This document shows, in pieces, positions 25,538-34,388 of a DNA stretch of 64,000 nucleotides. Under the pieces are notes generated by a model, which was not told the DNA's origin, did not search any database, and saw only the letters and a program-made list of their open reading frames with translations. The position numbers and the translations under genes are program-made. This DNA comes from UBA685 sp049890215 (GTDB lineage Bacteria > Pseudomonadota > Alphaproteobacteria > Puniceispirillales > Puniceispirillaceae). How positions within the stretch are numbered: the first letter of the stretch is position 1; each line of letters begins with the position of its first letter. Where the stretch lies: the NCBI GenBank assembly GCA_049890215.1, contig JBMHBX010000023.1, positions 1 to 64,000 on the forward strand, given 5' to 3'.

Positions 25538-26647
25538 TCAGGAGCCATCATAGAGGCGAACAACACGTTCGCCAAGTGTTGTAATGATTTCATAAGCAAT
25601 TGTATCTGATTTTTGTGCAAGCTCTTTGGGCGTAAAGTGCGTGTCGAATAAAATTGCTTTTTCAGGATTGGGGATATCTTGTGGCAAGGCTGAGATGTCG
25701 GCCACACAGCTATCCATGGAAATGCGCCCGACAAGCGGGCATGAGACGCCATTGATACGCGGCCTTATATGGTCTTTGTAACGGCGCAATAATCCATCTG
25801 CATAGCCTATGCCAATTGTTGCTACGCGCATGGGGGCAGGAGCAATAAAACTGGCGCCATAGCCAATTGTATCACCTTTTTTCAGATCGCGAATTTGCAG
25901 GATATCAGCTTCAAGCGTGAGGGCTGTTTGCAGGCCAAAATTATCATCAACAGGTGACAGACCATATAGTGCAAGCCCCGGTCTTGTGACATCAAAATGA
26001 AATGGCTTACCAAGGACTATGCCGCCAGTGTTGGCAAGGCTGAGAGGTGATGACATATTTTCACATGCTTGCTCAAATAACTGTCTTTGCTGCTCATTTT
26101 GTGGAGAGCGGGGATCATCACTGCTGGCCAGATGAGAGATGGTAAGTGTTATATCAAGCTCTTCTTGCCAGTCATGTCGTTTTTGCAAGGCTCTCCAGTC
26201 TGTAAGAGATAAGCCAAGGCGAGCCATAGCGGTATCAATATGAATAGCTACTTTTGGCTTTTTGCCAAATTGTTGCTTCATTGCGCTTGCGATTTTTATT
26301 TGGCCCAGATCATTCAGACAGGCAGTTAGATCATAATTGTGAAATGTCTCTTGCTGTCCTTCATAAATGCCGTCAAATACAATAATCTCAGCATTTGTTA
26401 TGTTGTGTTGGGCAAGCACCTGATGAAGTGATGTTGCTTCATGAAGCCGCGCTGTGAAAAATAGCCTACATCCTGCATCATATAGAGCTGGCGCGATAGC
26501 GGCCATGCCGAGACCATAAGCATCCGCTTTGATGACTGCGCCCGTTCTGCAAGTAGGGGCTGTCAGACTATCTAGCGTCATCCAATTATGGCAGATAGCG
26601 TTTTTATCTATATATAATCTGGCAGTAGAGCCAAAAGAGGAGGACAT
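25538..26647 (-). CDS. alr: Alanine racemase
   Basis: 369 residues. The PLP-binding lysine is Lys40 in AVIKADAYGLG, and the second-half motif GYGASF, RVATIGIGYADG and GRISMDS carries the catalytic Tyr region. Alr makes D-alanine for peptidoglycan. It follows dnaB by about 50 bases on the same strand, an arrangement common in alphaproteobacteria (dnaB-alr). Confidence 0.96.
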   Translation of the reverse strand: MSSSFGSTARLYIDKNAICHNWMTLDSLTAPTCRTGAVIKADAYGLGMAAIAPALYDAGCRLFFTARLHEATSLHQVLAQHNITNAEIIVFDGIYEGQQETFHNYDLTACLNDLGQIKIASAMKQQFGKKPKVAIHIDTAMARLGLSLTDWRALQKRHDWQEELDITLTISHLASSDDPRSPQNEQQRQLFEQACENMSSPLSLANTGGIVLGKPFHFDVTRPGLALYGLSPVDDNFGLQTALTLEADILQIRDLKKGDTIGYGASFIAPAPMRVATIGIGYADGLLRRYKDHIRPRINGVSCPLVGRISMDSCVADISALPQDIPNPEKAILFDTHFTPKELAQKSDTIAYEIITTLGERVVRLYDGS

Positions 26648-26695
26648 CAGACAGACTTGCCTTAAAAAATAGGGTTGATAATGTCTTTTACTGTC

Positions 26696-28189
26696 TTAGA
26701 AATCTTGTGGCAATTGCTCATCAAGGGCAAGGTCGCCAAATTTGGTGAAACGCGCTTCAAAAGCCACATTTATGACCCCGACCGGACCATGGCGCTGTTT
26801 GGCAATGATAACTTCAGCCTTGCCATTTGTTCTTTCAAGACGTTCACGCCATCTGTCATAGCGCTCATTAAATTTTTCGGTCGTCTCTGAGTCTTTTTGT
26901 TCTGGTTCGCCTTTGTTCAGGTAATATTCTTCGCGATAGACAAATAATACCACATCTGCGTCTTGTTCAATGGAGCCTGATTCGCGCAAATCAGCAAGGT
27001 TAGGGCGTTTGTCATCACGCTGTTCCACGGCTCTGGAGAGCTGGGAGAGGGCTATGACAGGGACATCGAGCTCTTTTGCTAAATTTTTGAGATTCCGTGA
27101 AATATTCGAGATTTCCTGAACGCGGTTTTCAGCCCTGACACCTATTTGGGCACTTAATAGCTGAAGATAATCGACAACGATCAGACCAAGACCATGTGTA
27201 CGTTTTAGCCGGCGGGCACGGCTTGCTACCTGAGAGATAGACAGGCCAGGTGTGTCATCAATAAAGAATTTGGCGTCTGAAATTCGGGTGCTTGCATCAA
27301 CCAATTGCGCAAATTGCGCCTTTTTCAAATCACCACGGCGGATCGCATCTGAATCTAGCTCTGCTGCCTCTGCCAGAATACGTGTGCCAAGTTGCTCTGC
27401 TGACATTTCAAGCGAAAAAAAGGCTACCGGAACAGAGGTTTCGCCTGTTCTGGTTGTGGTTGCCGCGTGAAATGACATATTGGTGGCAAGCGCTGTTTTG
27501 CCCATGCCCGGGCGTCCTGCCAATATGATAAGATCAGACCGGTGTAAGCCGCCCATTAATTTATTCAAATCAGTCAGACCTGTGCTAACACCTGACAAAT
27601 TACCATCGCTGTTGGCCGCAAGCTGTGCCATTTCAATAGCATTTGTTAAGATTGACTCAAATCCGCGCAACCCACTATCTGCTGTATCTTTTTCTGCCAA
27701 ATTGAAAAGATATTGTTCAGCTTTTTCTAATTGCTGTGTCGCGGGCTGATCCATATCAGGGCGTGCTGCTTCATGCGCGATTTGGTCTGCGATTTTGATT
27801 AAAGATCGCCGTAAATAGCATTCATATATAACGCCGCTATAGTCGTTTGCCTCAGAAACAGAAATAACACCATCTACCAAATCATTCAGATATTGTTCTG
27901 GATCTTCTTCGCCAAATGCAGGGTCACCGTCAAAAAAGGCACGCAACGTAACAGGATTTGCCAACTGGCCGCGGCCGATTAAGCGCATGGCGGCGTCATA
28001 AATTTTGCCATGAACAGGATCATAGAAATAATCAGCAAGTATCAGATCTGAAAATGTATCTGTGATTGTGTTATCAAGTAAGATTGCGCCTAATAAATTT
28101 TGCTCTGCCTGCAAATTATTCGGCAATTCGCGTGCGCTGCTTCCTGCGAAGGGGATAACTGAGGAGGTGTTAGAAGGTGATGATTCCAT
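26696..28189 (-). CDS. dnaB: Replicative DNA helicase
   Basis: 497 residues. The N-terminal DnaB domain (LPNNLQAEQNLLGAILLDN) is joined to a RecA-like core with Walker A GRPGMGKTALATN, followed by FSLEMSAEQL and the DYLQLL Walker B. The arginine-finger region near KQRHGPVG is present. The first 15 residues are serine-rich and variable. No intein interrupts it. It is downstream of the rpsF-rpsR-rplI operon and separated from it by an intrinsic terminator at 28259-28290. Confidence 0.97.
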   Translation of the reverse strand: MESSPSNTSSVIPFAGSSARELPNNLQAEQNLLGAILLDNTITDTFSDLILADYFYDPVHGKIYDAAMRLIGRGQLANPVTLRAFFDGDPAFGEEDPEQYLNDLVDGVISVSEANDYSGVIYECYLRRSLIKIADQIAHEAARPDMDQPATQQLEKAEQYLFNLAEKDTADSGLRGFESILTNAIEMAQLAANSDGNLSGVSTGLTDLNKLMGGLHRSDLIILAGRPGMGKTALATNMSFHAATTTRTGETSVPVAFFSLEMSAEQLGTRILAEAAELDSDAIRRGDLKKAQFAQLVDASTRISDAKFFIDDTPGLSISQVASRARRLKRTHGLGLIVVDYLQLLSAQIGVRAENRVQEISNISRNLKNLAKELDVPVIALSQLSRAVEQRDDKRPNLADLRESGSIEQDADVVLFVYREEYYLNKGEPEQKDSETTEKFNERYDRWRERLERTNGKAEVIIAKQRHGPVGVINVAFEARFTKFGDLALDEQLPQDF

Positions 28190-28258
28190 GATGCTATAAT
28201 AGCCGCTTTATTTTGCAATCCTCAATCTGTGATTTATGGGGAAAATGGGGAAAAGAGC

Positions 28259-28290
28259 AAAAAAAAGGCCGGCATATGCCAGCCTTTTTT
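28259..28290 (-). terminator. Intrinsic terminator of the rpsF-rpsR-rplI operon
   Basis: AAAAAAGGC-C-GGCAT pairs with ATGCC-A-GCCTTTTTT around a minimal loop, with one C-A mismatch. On the minus strand the stem is followed by a run of T. It lies 15 bases past the rplI stop and before dnaB, so it separates the two transcription units. The hairpin is nearly symmetric and could also act on antisense transcripts. Confidence 0.85.
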
Positions 28291-28304
28291 CAATAGGTTT
28301 TTTG

Positions 28305-28907
28305 TTACTCAGCTGAGGCTTCTTCTTCTGCGGTTTCAGCTGCAGGTGCGTCTTCGGCACTTGCGACTTCTTCTGCAGGCGCTTCAGCAGGTGCTTCTTC
28401 TTCTTCAAGAAGTTCAGAGGCGATAACAGCTTTACCACTCTCAAGCTGTGTCTTTGCTTCTTCCAATGAGCGAGCAATGTTCAATGTGATGTTGACAGAC
28501 ACTTCAGCATGAAGGTTGACACGCATTTCTGTCAATCCAAGCGTTTTGATTGCTTTGTCCATCACGATTTGACGGCGGTCAACAGTGTGTCCGGCTTCGG
28601 CAAGAGCAGTTGAAATATCTCTGGCATTTACTGAGCCAAATAGCTGGCCCATTTCAGAGGCAGCGCGAACGATAGAAACGGCCACGCCGTCAATTTCTTT
28701 CGCAAGCGCCAACGCTTCACCTTTTGCCTTGTCGTTACGAGCAACCAGTTCCGCTTTTTCTTCTTCAAATTTGGCAAGGTTTGCCTTATTTGCACGAAGC
28801 GCTTTACCGCGTGGAAGTAGAAAATTGCGCGCATAACCTGGCTTTACGGTCACAACGTCACCCATGTAGCCTAGTTTTTCTACGCGTTCTAGAAGGATAA
28901 TTTGCAT
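28305..28907 (-). CDS. rplI: Ribosomal protein bL9 with acidic C-terminal extension
   Basis: 200 residues. The N-terminal domain MQIILLERVEKLGYMGDVV and the GYARNFLLPRGKA motif are diagnostic. The common family length is about 150; here a tail of about 50 residues rich in Glu and Ala (EEEEAPAEAPAEE) follows the C-terminal domain. Such acidic tails are frequent in alphaproteobacterial L9. It is the last gene of the rpsF-rpsR-rplI operon. Confidence 0.96.
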   Translation of the reverse strand: MQIILLERVEKLGYMGDVVTVKPGYARNFLLPRGKALRANKANLAKFEEEKAELVARNDKAKGEALALAKEIDGVAVSIVRAASEMGQLFGSVNARDISTALAEAGHTVDRRQIVMDKAIKTLGLTEMRVNLHAEVSVNITLNIARSLEEAKTQLESGKAVIASELLEEEEAPAEAPAEEVASAEDAPAAETAEEEASAE

Positions 28908-28943
28908 TGTTTTAATTCTCCGCTTTTCAGTCTATGCCTTGGC

Positions 28944-29198
28944 CTACATATCTACGTAAGGCATGAGAGCAAGAAAGCGTGCACGCTTAATTGCTGTGGC
29001 AAGTTCACGTTGCTTCTTCGCTGAAACAGCTGAAATGCGAGACGGCACAATTTTACCACGCTCTGAGGTAAAACGGCCAAGAAGCTTTGTATCTTTATAG
29101 TCAATCTTTGGCGCATTTGGGCCAGAGAAAGGGCATGATTTGCGGCGGCGGCCATAAGGGCGGCGAACTGCGCTACGTGTGATTTCTAGTTGAGTCAT
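28944..29198 (-). CDS. rpsR: Ribosomal protein bS18
   Basis: 84 residues with RRKSCPFSG near the N-terminus, IDYKDTKLLGRFTSERGKIVPSR and SAKKQRELATAIKRARFLALMPY, all conserved in S18. S18 binds S6 on the 30S platform, and both genes are adjacent. It begins one base after the rpsF stop codon. Confidence 0.98.
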   Translation of the reverse strand: MTQLEITRSAVRRPYGRRRKSCPFSGPNAPKIDYKDTKLLGRFTSERGKIVPSRISAVSAKKQRELATAIKRARFLALMPYVDM

Positions 29199-29600
29199 TT
29201 ATGCCTCCTCAGTTTTCTTGTCGGCGTCAGCTTTGTCATTGTTATTTTGATAACGACCGCCGCGCTCACTGCGCTCTGCTTTTGCCTGCATCATGATTGA
29301 TGGCTCATCTGATACTTCATCAATACGAATATTCATGAAACGCAAAATATCTTCGTTCAAACCCATAATACGCTCATATTCGTTGAGTGTTTCTGAATTT
29401 GCTTCGAGATTTAGCATAACATAATGACCCTTACGGTTCTTTTTGATCCGGTAGGCAAGGCTGCGAAGCCCCCAATATTCTTTTTTCTTGATACTGCCAC
29501 CACCATTTTCAATGATAGCTGAAAACTCTTCAACAAGTGTTTCCACTTGAGCTGTAGAGATATCCTGACGCGCAATTAGCACGCTTTCATAAAGACGCAT
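29199..29600 (-). CDS. rpsF: Ribosomal protein bS6
   Basis: 133 residues. The start MRLYESVLIARQDIS and the segment KKKEYWGLRSLAYRIKKNRKGHYV are typical of S6. A charged tail (RYQNNNDKADADKKTEEA) extends past the folded domain. A strong ribosome binding site, AAGGAGAGAG, lies about 5 bases upstream of the ATG. It is the first gene of the operon and is divergent from fabD. Confidence 0.98.
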   Translation of the reverse strand: MRLYESVLIARQDISTAQVETLVEEFSAIIENGGGSIKKKEYWGLRSLAYRIKKNRKGHYVMLNLEANSETLNEYERIMGLNEDILRFMNIRIDEVSDEPSIMMQAKAERSERGGRYQNNNDKADADKKTEEA

Positions 29601-29881
29601 ATCGCTCTCTCCTTATGGTTTTTCATTTATGTGCGGCGCATAATCATCACCGCATGAATTAGCCGGCAGCCATGGGACTGTCCAGCAAGGATTAATGTCC
29701 TGCTATTATCTGATGAATTAGCATTGCGCGACTTGTAGCCGAAAACCGAAGTGATAAGCAAGCTTTTTCGCTTATTATAGCATAAAATTTTACTGTCATG
29801 TTATGATAGGGCTTGCTCAATAAGCGAATGGCATGCCATTAAGGTGAAACGCTATCACACGCATTGATGATCGGGGACTTC
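29601..29881. promoter_or_regulatory. Divergent rpsF/fabD promoter and leader region
   Basis: This 281-bp interval has no convincing gene. The rpsF leader contains a GC-rich stretch near 29630-29660 where TGCGG and CCGCA can pair, a possible S6:S18 autoregulatory structure, not proven. Further toward fabD lies a perfect 10-bp inverted repeat, TTCGCTTATT at 29767-29776 and AATAAGCGAA at 29819-29828, flanking an AT-rich section with TATGAT that could be a -10 element. Confidence 0.5.
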
Positions 29882-30817
29882 ATGACCAAAACTGCTTTTT
29901 TATTCCCAGGACAAGGCTCTCAAATGGTTGGTATGGCGGCTGCCTTATCTGAGGCTTCTCAGGCTGCCAGAGATGTGTTAACGCAGATTGATGATGCATT
30001 GGGTCAAGATCTATCAGGTCTTATGGCCAATGGCCCCGCAGATGAATTGACGCTGACAACAAATGCACAGCCAGCTCTTTTTGCAAGTTCTCTGGCGGTT
30101 GTTGCAGCGATATCAGAACATAGTGGTCAGCCTTTGGACTCATTTGGTGATTTGGTGGCAGGTCATTCGCTTGGCGAATATTCCGCCCTGTGTGCTGCTG
30201 GGGTGTTTGATATCCAGGCCGGTGCAAAATTGCTGCGCATCAGAGGTGAGGCCATGCAAGCCGCTGTGCCGGTTGGTGAAGGGGCAATGGCGGCTCTGAT
30301 AGGCGCTGACATTGCTTTGGCAGATAAAATTGTCGCTCAAGCTGTTCATGAGGGCGCTGTGCAGATTGCAAATGATAACGCCCCGGGGCAGGTTGTCATA
30401 TCAGGATCTCTTGGTGGTGTGACGGCTGCTATGGGGATTGCGCAAGACGAAGGGTTGCGCCGTGTTGTGCAATTGCCTGTGAGTGCACCCTTTCATTCGC
30501 AACTAATGGCGCCTGCGGCTATTACAATGGAATCAGCTTTGTCTGAGACAATCTTTGCGGCACCGTCACTGCCTGTGGTGTGTAATGTTACAGCCGGACT
30601 TGAGACAGAGCCTGATAAGTTGCGCGCTCATCTTGTCACGCAGGTGACAGGCAGGGTGAGATGGCGCGAGTCGCTTGAGAAAATGGCTGAAGAGGGTGTG
30701 ACACGCTTTGTTGAACTTGGCACTGGTAAGGTCTTAAGCGGCCTTGTGAAGCGTACCTTAAAAGATGTTGAAATTCTCACAATTGAGACAAGTGACGATA
30801 TCCAATTACATTTTTAA
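29882..30817 (+). CDS. fabD: Malonyl-CoA:ACP transacylase
   Basis: 311 residues from the ATG at 29882, which is preceded by GGGGA; earlier in-frame ATGs at 29864-29867 are less likely. The motifs LFPGQGSQMVGM, GHSLGEYSAL (catalytic Ser) and SAPFHSQLM (catalytic His) are present. FabD loads malonate onto ACP for fatty-acid elongation. It opens the cluster fabD-fabG-acpP-fabF. Confidence 0.96.
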   Translation: MTKTAFLFPGQGSQMVGMAAALSEASQAARDVLTQIDDALGQDLSGLMANGPADELTLTTNAQPALFASSLAVVAAISEHSGQPLDSFGDLVAGHSLGEYSALCAAGVFDIQAGAKLLRIRGEAMQAAVPVGEGAMAALIGADIALADKIVAQAVHEGAVQIANDNAPGQVVISGSLGGVTAAMGIAQDEGLRRVVQLPVSAPFHSQLMAPAAITMESALSETIFAAPSLPVVCNVTAGLETEPDKLRAHLVTQVTGRVRWRESLEKMAEEGVTRFVELGTGKVLSGLVKRTLKDVEILTIETSDDIQLHF

Positions 30818-30857
30818 TAAAAAACGAACATAAAGCAGCTTGTGAGGAGATTTCATT

Positions 30858-31595
30858 ATGTTTAGCCTGACTGGAAAAACCGCGCTGATTACAGGTGCGA
30901 GCGGTGGCATTGGCGCTGAAATTGCGCGCGCCCTTCATAGGCAAGGTTGCGATGTGGTCCTGCATGGTACAAGACGTGAAAAATTAGAGGCACTTGCCGC
31001 AGAATTGGGTGATCGCGCTCATATCGTTACAGCCAATCTTTCAGATAAGCAGGCCGTAGAATCTTTGTTTGAGCAAGCGGCAAGCTTTACAGGTGCGGTC
31101 AATATCCTTGTGAATAATGCAGGTATTACAAGGGATAATCTTGCCATGCGGATGAAAGATGAAGAATGGGATGATGTATTGGCTGTGAATATGACAGCGA
31201 CCATGATGTTATGCCGGTCTGCTTTGCGTTCAATGATGAAAGCAAGATGGGGTCGGATTATTTCTGTATCGTCTGTGGTTGGTGTTACAGGTAATGCAGG
31301 GCAAACAAATTATGCGGCGTCCAAAGCAGGGATGATTGGCTATAGTAAATCACTGGCCGCTGAGGTGGCAAGCCGCGGTATCACTGTGAATGTTGTCGCA
31401 CCCGGATTTATTGAAACACCGATGACAGATGTGTTGTCTGATGACCAAAAGGCCAAATTGCTGACAACCGTTCCGGCCGGCAGGTTGGGGCAGGGAGCTG
31501 AAATCGCTGCCGCAGTCGCGTTTCTGGCAAGTGAGGAAGCAAGCTACATGACAGGGTCCACCTTGCATGTAAATGGCGGCATGGCGATGATCTAA
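30858..31595 (+). CDS. fabG: 3-oxoacyl-ACP reductase
   Basis: 245 residues. Cofactor motif TGASGGIG, NNAGITRDNL, SSVVG and the catalytic YAASK are all intact, followed by VAPGFIETPMTD, which is highly characteristic of FabG. A GTGAGGAG ribosome binding site precedes the ATG. It reduces 3-oxoacyl-ACP with NADPH in type II fatty acid synthesis. It lies between fabD and acpP. Confidence 0.96.
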   Translation: MFSLTGKTALITGASGGIGAEIARALHRQGCDVVLHGTRREKLEALAAELGDRAHIVTANLSDKQAVESLFEQAASFTGAVNILVNNAGITRDNLAMRMKDEEWDDVLAVNMTATMMLCRSALRSMMKARWGRIISVSSVVGVTGNAGQTNYAASKAGMIGYSKSLAAEVASRGITVNVVAPGFIETPMTDVLSDDQKAKLLTTVPAGRLGQGAEIAAAVAFLASEEASYMTGSTLHVNGGMAMI

Positions 31596-31751
31596 CGCTT
31601 TTTTGTTTTTTACCTGGCTATTGCGCTTTTTTGTTTTGTCTTTCTGCAAAAATGCATAAAGTACTAGCCTAGCGTGCGGTAATGTGTTATTCGCCTTGCC
31701 AAACACGTAGCAGGGGCGGTGCCCCCATTGAAGAACCTTAAGGGGGTCATT
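31596..31751 (+). promoter_or_regulatory. acpP upstream region with direct repeats and a leader hairpin
   Basis: A 14-base direct repeat CGCTTTTTTGTTTT occurs at 31596-31609 and 31624-31637. Nearer acpP a perfect GGGGC-GGT-GCCCC hairpin lies at 31713-31725, just before the ribosome binding site TTAAGGGGG. acpP probably has its own promoter here, as it is usually expressed far above its neighbours. The functional meaning of the repeat and hairpin is inferred only. Confidence 0.45.
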
Positions 31752-31988
31752 ATGAGCGATATTGCAGAACGCGTAAAATCTATTGTTGTTGAGCATCTTG
31801 GTGTGGACGCTGATAAAGTGGTTGAAGGTGCATCATTCATTGATGATCTTGGCGCTGATAGCCTTGATACAGTCGAACTTGTTATGGCGTTCGAAGAAGA
31901 GTTTGGTTGTGATATTCCAGACGATGCGGCTGAAAAGATCATGACAGTTAAAGACGCTGTTGATTTCCTAGAAAGCGCAGCTTCTTAA
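31752..31988 (+). CDS. acpP: Acyl carrier protein
   Basis: 78 residues from the ATG at 31752, preceded by AAGGGGG. The phosphopantetheine attachment site is the Ser of GADSLDTVEL. The protein is acidic and ends KDAVDFLESAAS. It carries acyl chains through fatty-acid and lipid A synthesis. A strong intrinsic terminator lies 30 bases downstream. Confidence 0.98.
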   Translation: MSDIAERVKSIVVEHLGVDADKVVEGASFIDDLGADSLDTVELVMAFEEEFGCDIPDDAAEKIMTVKDAVDFLESAAS

Positions 31989-32018
31989 TATAGTCCTTTT
32001 GGACCACATTTATTTGAC

Positions 32019-32061
32019 GGCCTTGTCGCATTAGTTATAATTATGCGGCAGGGCCTTTTTT
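32019..32061 (+). terminator. Intrinsic terminator after acpP
   Basis: GGCCTTGTCGCAT at 32019-32031 pairs over 13 positions, two of them G-U, with ATGCGGCAGGGCC at 32043-32055, followed by six T. The loop is AT-rich. It should end part of the acpP transcripts and lower expression of the following fabF. Confidence 0.9.
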
Positions 32062-32108
32062 ATAAATAATTGGCATGACATAGTGTGAAATCGAGGCGAG
32101 ATATCAGC

Positions 32109-33374
32109 ATGAGACGCGTTGTTATTACAGGAATGGGAATGGTCACACCACTTGGTGTTGGGGTTGACCACAACTGGAAAAGCATATTAGACGGCAAATC
32201 AGGCATTGGCCCTATTGAGGGGTTTGACGTCTCTGATATCTCTTGTCGCATTGCTGGACAGGTGCCAACAGGTGATGAAGATGGCGCGTTGAATATGGAT
32301 GAATTCATCGCCCCTAAAGATCAGAGGAAACTTGATAAATTTATCCAGTTTGGTCTTGTGGCCGCAAAAGAAGCGATTGCTGATTCAGGATGGGTCGCTG
32401 AGACAGATGAGCAAAAAGAACGCACTGGTGTCATGATTGGCTCAGGTATTGGTGGCTTGTCTACGATTGTTGAAACAAGCAATCTTATGAATGAAAAAGG
32501 CCCAAAGCGTATCAGCCCTTTCTTCATCCCGTCAGCTTTGATTAATCTGATTTCAGGGCATGTGTCTATCGAACATGGCTTTAAGGGGCCTAATCATGCG
32601 GTTGTGACCGCTTGTTCCACAGGCGCACATGCGATTGGTGATGCTAGCAGGCTGATTATGTTTGGCGATGCTGATGTTATGATTGCAGGGGGAGCGGAGG
32701 CTGCTATTTGCCGCTTGGGTGTTGCCGGATTTGCGGCGGCGCGCGCTTTATCATCTGGTTATAATGATGATCCGCAATCTGGCTCACGTCCGTGGGATAA
32801 AGGGCGTGATGGATTTGTTATGGGCGAGGGCGCCGGTGTGGTTGTTCTGGAAGACTATGAGCATGCCAAAGCGCGCGGTGCAAAAATTTATGGTGAAGTA
32901 AAAGGTTATGGCCTGTCAGGTGATGCCCATCATATCACCGCGCCGGCAGAAGATGGCAATGGTGGTTATCGCGCTATGAAAGCAGCGCTTCGCAACGCAA
33001 ATTTATCACCATCTGATATTGATTATATCAATGCCCATGGCACTTCAACGCCTCTGGGTGATTTGATTGAAGCGGGGGCGGTGCGCCGTCTTTTGGGAGA
33101 GGCAATTGATAATGTTGCTATGTCTTCGACTAAGAGTGCAACGGGGCATTTGCTTGGGGCGGCAGGCGCGATAGAGGCAATCTATACCACTTTGGCTATC
33201 AAGACAGGTGATTTGCCGCCAACATTAAATTTGCATGATCCAGAAGATGAGATGGCAGGCTTTGATCTTGTGCCCTTAAAAACAAAGAAGAAATCAGTGC
33301 GTTATGCCATGTCAAATAGCTTTGGTTTTGGTGGCACAAATGCCTCTTTGATTTTAGGTGATGTGGATGCATGA
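32109..33374 (+). CDS. fabF: 3-oxoacyl-ACP synthase II
   Basis: 421 residues from the ATG at 32109 (MRRVVITGMGMVTPLG). The catalytic Cys is in VTACSTGAHAIGDA, and the two histidines are in INAHGTSTPLGD and TKSATGHLLGAAGA. FabF elongates acyl-ACP by condensing it with malonyl-ACP and sets unsaturated fatty acid chain length. Its stop overlaps the mltG ATG by 4 bases. Confidence 0.97.
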   Translation: MRRVVITGMGMVTPLGVGVDHNWKSILDGKSGIGPIEGFDVSDISCRIAGQVPTGDEDGALNMDEFIAPKDQRKLDKFIQFGLVAAKEAIADSGWVAETDEQKERTGVMIGSGIGGLSTIVETSNLMNEKGPKRISPFFIPSALINLISGHVSIEHGFKGPNHAVVTACSTGAHAIGDASRLIMFGDADVMIAGGAEAAICRLGVAGFAAARALSSGYNDDPQSGSRPWDKGRDGFVMGEGAGVVVLEDYEHAKARGAKIYGEVKGYGLSGDAHHITAPAEDGNGGYRAMKAALRNANLSPSDIDYINAHGTSTPLGDLIEAGAVRRLLGEAIDNVAMSSTKSATGHLLGAAGAIEAIYTTLAIKTGDLPPTLNLHDPEDEMAGFDLVPLKTKKKSVRYAMSNSFGFGGTNASLILGDVDA

Positions 33375-34378
33375 TTGCCGGGATAACGCGCCTCATCGTC
33401 CGGCTATTCATTTTCGCAAGCCTGCTTAGCCTTGTTTTTGTAAGCGGGGCAGCGATTTGGTTTTCTCATATTTGGCAGGCACCCTCTGGCATTGATCAGG
33501 ATCGCTTTATCTTCATAGCAAAAGGCACGAACCATCAACAATTAGCCACTTATTTGCATGATGAAGGCTTTTTGCCTGAACCATGGCTATATCCAATACT
33601 GCGCTTTGGGTTTACGCTTGGCGAGCAACAGAGCTTTGCGCCAAAGGCAGGAGAGTTTCTTGTGCCGGCAGGTGCATCCTATGAAGACTTATTTCGCATT
33701 ATCGATTCAGGAAAACCCTATCAGCACCGGCTTGTTATCATTGAAGGCACGAGGACGCAGGATATTGTCATCGCCCTTAATAAAGATGACCGCCTGACGG
33801 GTGTGATTTTAAGGCCGCCTGTTGAAGGCATGCTGGCGCCTGACACGTACTTTTTTGAAAGAGGTGCCTCGCGCGTTTCGATCATTGAGCGCATGCAAAA
33901 GCGCCAGGAACTTATCATAGCAGAAGAATGGGCGAACCGGCAGGAGGGACTTCCTTATGAAACTGCTAATGACGCTCTTATCATGGCCTCAATTATTGAG
34001 AAGGAAAGCGGACTTTCCAAAGAACAGCCATTGATTTCCTCGGTTTTTATCAACCGATTACATAAAGGCATGAGGTTACAGTCTGATGCCAGTGTTCTTT
34101 ATGGTATTGTGCAAAGTGAGGGGCGTGCGCGAGACGTCCTGCGCCGCGACCTTGAGACTGACAGCCCCTGGAACAGTTATCGGCGCTATGGTTTACCAAG
34201 AACCGCCATTGCTAACCCATCTCGCGCTGCGATACGGGCAGCGTTGAATCCCATGCCTTCTGCCCATTTTTATTTTGTTGCAGATGGACAAGGCGGACAT
34301 AAATTTGCCAAAACATATAAAGAGCATCAAAAAAATGTGTTAGCCTATCGTGCATTCAAGGCGCAGCAATCACAATAA
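33371..34378 (+). CDS. mltG: Endolytic murein transglycosylase MltG
   Basis: 335 residues of the YceG/MltG family. One N-terminal membrane helix (about 6-28) anchors a periplasmic domain. The catalytic glutamate lies in ASIIEKESG, followed by SVFINRL, LQSDASVLYGI and NSYRRYGLPRTAIANPS, all family hallmarks. MltG cuts nascent glycan strands and limits their length. The ATGA overlap with fabF and closeness to gmk (fabF-mltG-gmk) are common in alphaproteobacteria. Confidence 0.95.
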   Translation: MIAGITRLIVRLFIFASLLSLVFVSGAAIWFSHIWQAPSGIDQDRFIFIAKGTNHQQLATYLHDEGFLPEPWLYPILRFGFTLGEQQSFAPKAGEFLVPAGASYEDLFRIIDSGKPYQHRLVIIEGTRTQDIVIALNKDDRLTGVILRPPVEGMLAPDTYFFERGASRVSIIERMQKRQELIIAEEWANRQEGLPYETANDALIMASIIEKESGLSKEQPLISSVFINRLHKGMRLQSDASVLYGIVQSEGRARDVLRRDLETDSPWNSYRRYGLPRTAIANPSRAAIRAALNPMPSAHFYFVADGQGGHKFAKTYKEHQKNVLAYRAFKAQQSQ

Positions 34379-34388
34379 AGAGGATATA

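Noticed and set aside
28305..28460. Glu/Ala repeat at the end of rplI as a frameshift or insertion
   Set aside because: The frame is clean to the stop and acidic L9 tails are common in alphaproteobacteria.
31350..31796. 148-codon minus-strand frame across the fabG end and acpP leader
   Set aside because: It overlaps fabG and acpP on the opposite strand, has no family resemblance and crosses the acpP promoter; treated as chance.
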